Positions 62,513 to 64,000 of a DNA stretch of 64,000 bases are shown here, one piece after another. The notes beneath the pieces are model-generated. The model was given only the letters and a program-made list of their open reading frames with translations. It was not told where the DNA came from and searched no databases. This DNA comes from Lysobacter sp. BMK333-48F3 (GTDB lineage: Bacteria > Pseudomonadota > Gammaproteobacteria > Xanthomonadales > Xanthomonadaceae), in the NCBI RefSeq assembly GCF_019733395.1, contig NZ_JAIHOO010000001.1, forward strand, positions 3,844,501-3,908,500, read 5' to 3'. The translations under genes and the position numbers were made by a program. Position 1 is the first letter of the stretch. Each line of letters starts with the position of its first letter.

Positions 62513-62642
62513 CCCGGGGCGGTTGCGCACGGCCGGGCCGGCCAGTGTGCGAACGGGCGTGCTTTCGAGAACGGGCTGAGAGGCGCCGAGTGCCCGCACC
62601 GGCGCCGGAACGAGGCGCCACAATGAGGCGCCACAATGAAAG

Positions 62643-62664
62643 ACGGCCGCCCTGCGGCGGCCGT
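62643..62664. terminator. Bidirectional hairpin between rnfH and bamE
   Basis: Arms ACGGCCGCC and GGCGGCCGT with loop CTGC. It is flanked by GAAAG on one side and TTTC on the other, and lies between two convergent genes, so it could stop both. Confidence 0.8.
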
Positions 62665-62687
62665 TTCTGACGATGGACGGAGCGGGA

Positions 62688-63089
62688 TCAGCTGCCGCGA
62701 CGGCGCTTCTTGTCCTTTTCCTTGGCCAGGTTACGGCCGAACTGCTTGACCGAGGCCTTGGCGATTTCCGGATCCTGCTCGGCGAAGTAGTCGCCTTCCC
62801 ACTTGGTCAGGGCGTCGTTCTCGAACCACAGGGTCAGGTTCTTGCGCGAGGTGTGGCCGAGGCGGTCCAGGCGCTGGGTCGAGGTGTAGTCCCAACGGTT
62901 CTGGTGGAACGGGTCTTCGATCGACGGGGTGCCGAGCAGGATCTGCACCTGCTGCTTGCTCATCCCGGTCTGGAGCTGGTCGACCGCGGTCTTTTCCAGC
63001 AGGTTGCCCTGGTAGATCGGCTGCTTGTAGATGATGCCGCAGCCGGCGGTGAGCACGGAAAGCGAGAGGACGAGCAGGAGCTTACGCAT
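62688..63089 (-). CDS. bamE: Outer-membrane assembly lipoprotein BamE
   Basis: 133 aa. A lipoprotein signal ends LTAGC (C17). The BamE fold includes YQGNLLEKTAVDQLQTGMSKQQVQILLGTPSIEDPFHQNRWDYTS. It is part of the BAM complex inserting outer-membrane beta-barrels, and divergent from fur, as in many gammaproteobacteria. A Lys/Arg-rich tail follows. Confidence 0.95.
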   Translation of the reverse strand: MRKLLLVLSLSVLTAGCGIIYKQPIYQGNLLEKTAVDQLQTGMSKQQVQILLGTPSIEDPFHQNRWDYTSTQRLDRLGHTSRKNLTLWFENDALTKWEGDYFAEQDPEIAKASVKQFGRNLAKEKDKKRRRGS

Positions 63090-63310
63090 CGGGTCGGGGT
63101 CTGCGGCAGTCGAAGGCAACGGGGCCGATGATACACTGAAGCCCGCACCCACCAAGGGCGGGCACGGGCGCGCGGCGACCCCTCGCGTTCATCCGCCATT
63201 CCGGCCCAGCCAGCCCAGTCCGCTCAACGCGCAGGCGCTCGCGGCCTGGCCAGCCGGTCTAGACCCGGGCCCGATGCTTCGGGCCGCAAACGATCGCAAG
63301 GAACACCGCC

Positions 63311-63712
63311 ATGGAATCGCAAGACCTGCGCAACGCCGGACTCAAGGTCACCCACCCGCGGATGCGGATCCTGGAGCTGCTGGAGCAATCCAAGCCGCGC
63401 CACATGACCGCCGAAGACATCTACCGGATGCTGCTGGAAAAGGGCGAGGACATCGGTCTGGCAACGGTCTACCGCGTGCTGACCCAGTTCGAATCCGCCG
63501 GCCTGGTGCTGAAGCACAATTTCGAAGCCGGCCAGTCGGTGTACGAGCTCGACCGCGGCCACCACCACGACCACATGGTCGACATCGACACCGGCAAGAT
63601 CATCGAGTTCGAAAGCGCCGAGATCGAGGAACTGCAGCGCAAGATCGCGGCCAAGCACGGCTACGAGATCGAGGAGCATTCCTTGGTGTTGTATGTGCGC
63701 AAGAAGCGCTGA
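63311..63712 (+). CDS. fur: Ferric uptake regulator Fur
   Basis: 133 aa. The winged HTH is in HMTAEDIYRMLLEKGEDIGLATVYRVLTQFESAGLV. Metal ligands include RGHHHDHMVDIDTGKIIEFE and the later HGYEIEEHSLVLYV. The CxxC pairs of E. coli Fur are absent (DIDTGK in place of CxxC), as also known for other gammaproteobacterial Fur proteins. Divergent from bamE with a 220-base gap. Confidence 0.96.
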   Translation: MESQDLRNAGLKVTHPRMRILELLEQSKPRHMTAEDIYRMLLEKGEDIGLATVYRVLTQFESAGLVLKHNFEAGQSVYELDRGHHHDHMVDIDTGKIIEFESAEIEELQRKIAAKHGYEIEEHSLVLYVRKKR

Positions 63713-64000
63713 GGGGCTGGGAATCGGGAATGGGGAATGGGGAATGGGGAATGGTTCGAGCGGTTCTGCGCCGCTTGATCGTTCGTGATCCCTGAGCGGA
63801 ACCGTCGATTTCCCTGGACGTTGGACTAGGCCCGCTCGATGCGGGCCTTTGTTTTTTGGGGGCGGGACGGATGAAGCCGGTTCCGATGCGGGCCGGGCTT
63901 CAATAGCGGGCTGGTTTCATCGGATCGCCCCGTGGGGCTTGGAGGCCCCAAGCCGTCGCTCACGCGAGCGCAGGCTCTGCTTTACTGCGGCGTAGCCGAA
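63713..64000. repeat. Fur downstream region with GGGAATG array and terminator
   Basis: GGGAATCGGGAATGGGGAATGGGGAATG at about 63720-63750 is another array of this family. A terminator hairpin follows at 63828. The last 150 bases hold GC-rich sequence with AGGCCCCAAGCCGTCGC, but no gene I can support. Confidence 0.6.
63828..63857 (+). terminator. Rho-independent terminator after fur
   Basis: AGGCCCGC, loop TCGAT, GCGGGCCT is followed by TTGTTTTTT. It lies about 115 bases after the fur stop and probably ends its transcript. Confidence 0.85.

Noticed and set aside
63859..64000. Start of another gene at the window end
   Set aside because: No start with a ribosome site and no recognisable motif in the remaining bases.

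Overview
The window reads as one continuous piece of chromosome from a high-GC gammaproteobacterium of the Xanthomonadaceae, most likely Lysobacter or a close relative. The evidence is the very GC-rich third codon positions, the lexA-imuA-imuB-dnaE2 SOS cassette, ppsA divergent from ppsR, guaB-guaA, the xanthomonad-type Fur without CxxC pairs, and abundant dispersed repeats built on TAGGAGCGGCG and GGGAATC words. The genus is inferred from gene content only.

Layout. 1-9.5 kb is housekeeping: a rhodanese-MoeB fusion, RidA, an alpha/beta hydrolase, a DUF2272 protein, DUF1244, folD, guaB and guaA. 9.9-14.1 kb is an accessory, lower-GC three-gene minus-strand cassette of an exported trypsin-like protease, an exported subtilisin-like protease and a lipoprotein. 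14.9-21.8 kb is an island between a truncated 5' copy of tadA and the intact tadA. It carries a two-gene Septu-like module (an HNH-like domain fused to an ABC/AAA ATPase, then a separate HNH nuclease), two paralogous small exported proteins, a Cys-rich small ORF, and a TetR regulator divergent from a DUF1993 gene.

21.8-29.1 kb returns to core genes: two DUF2721 paralogues, orn, an MscS channel, ppsA/ppsR, DUF1249, tRNA-Ala(GGC) and tRNA-Glu(UUC). 29.2-31.7 kb is a compact five-gene arsenic operon (arsR-arsI-arsN2-arsC-aquaporin). 33.2-38.4 kb holds the conserved but functionally unknown STM4011-STM4015 cluster: two radical SAM enzymes, an alkaline-phosphatase-fold hydrolase, an ATP-grasp-like protein and a leucine-rich protein. 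38.5-44.6 kb is the SOS mutagenesis cassette, with a LexA-type palindrome at its promoter.

44.9-48.3 kb is a GbsR/MarR-type regulator followed by a DCC-family oxidoreductase, a membrane-epimerase fusion and a DUF4166 protein. Nearly identical 20-bp palindromes precede the regulator and the operon, suggesting auto- and cross-regulation. 48.8-50 kb is a RES-Xre toxin-antitoxin pair. 51.7-53.9 kb contains a membrane-protein gene whose 5' end is duplicated, with a 50-bp deletion, on the far side of an inserted lower-GC lipoprotein gene. 54-56.7 kb has a NucS-like nuclease fused to a PUA/EVE-like region, a metallopeptidase and an acetyltransferase. 57-64 kb has tmRNA, a CI/Cro-like divergent regulatory pair, a CHASE-PAS histidine kinase, smpB, ratA-rnfH, bamE and fur.

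The strongest candidates for novel biology are the HNH-ATPase plus HNH module with its tadA duplication, the two-protease/lipoprotein cassette, and the STM4011-4015 cluster. Functions were assigned by reading motifs; no database search was run.
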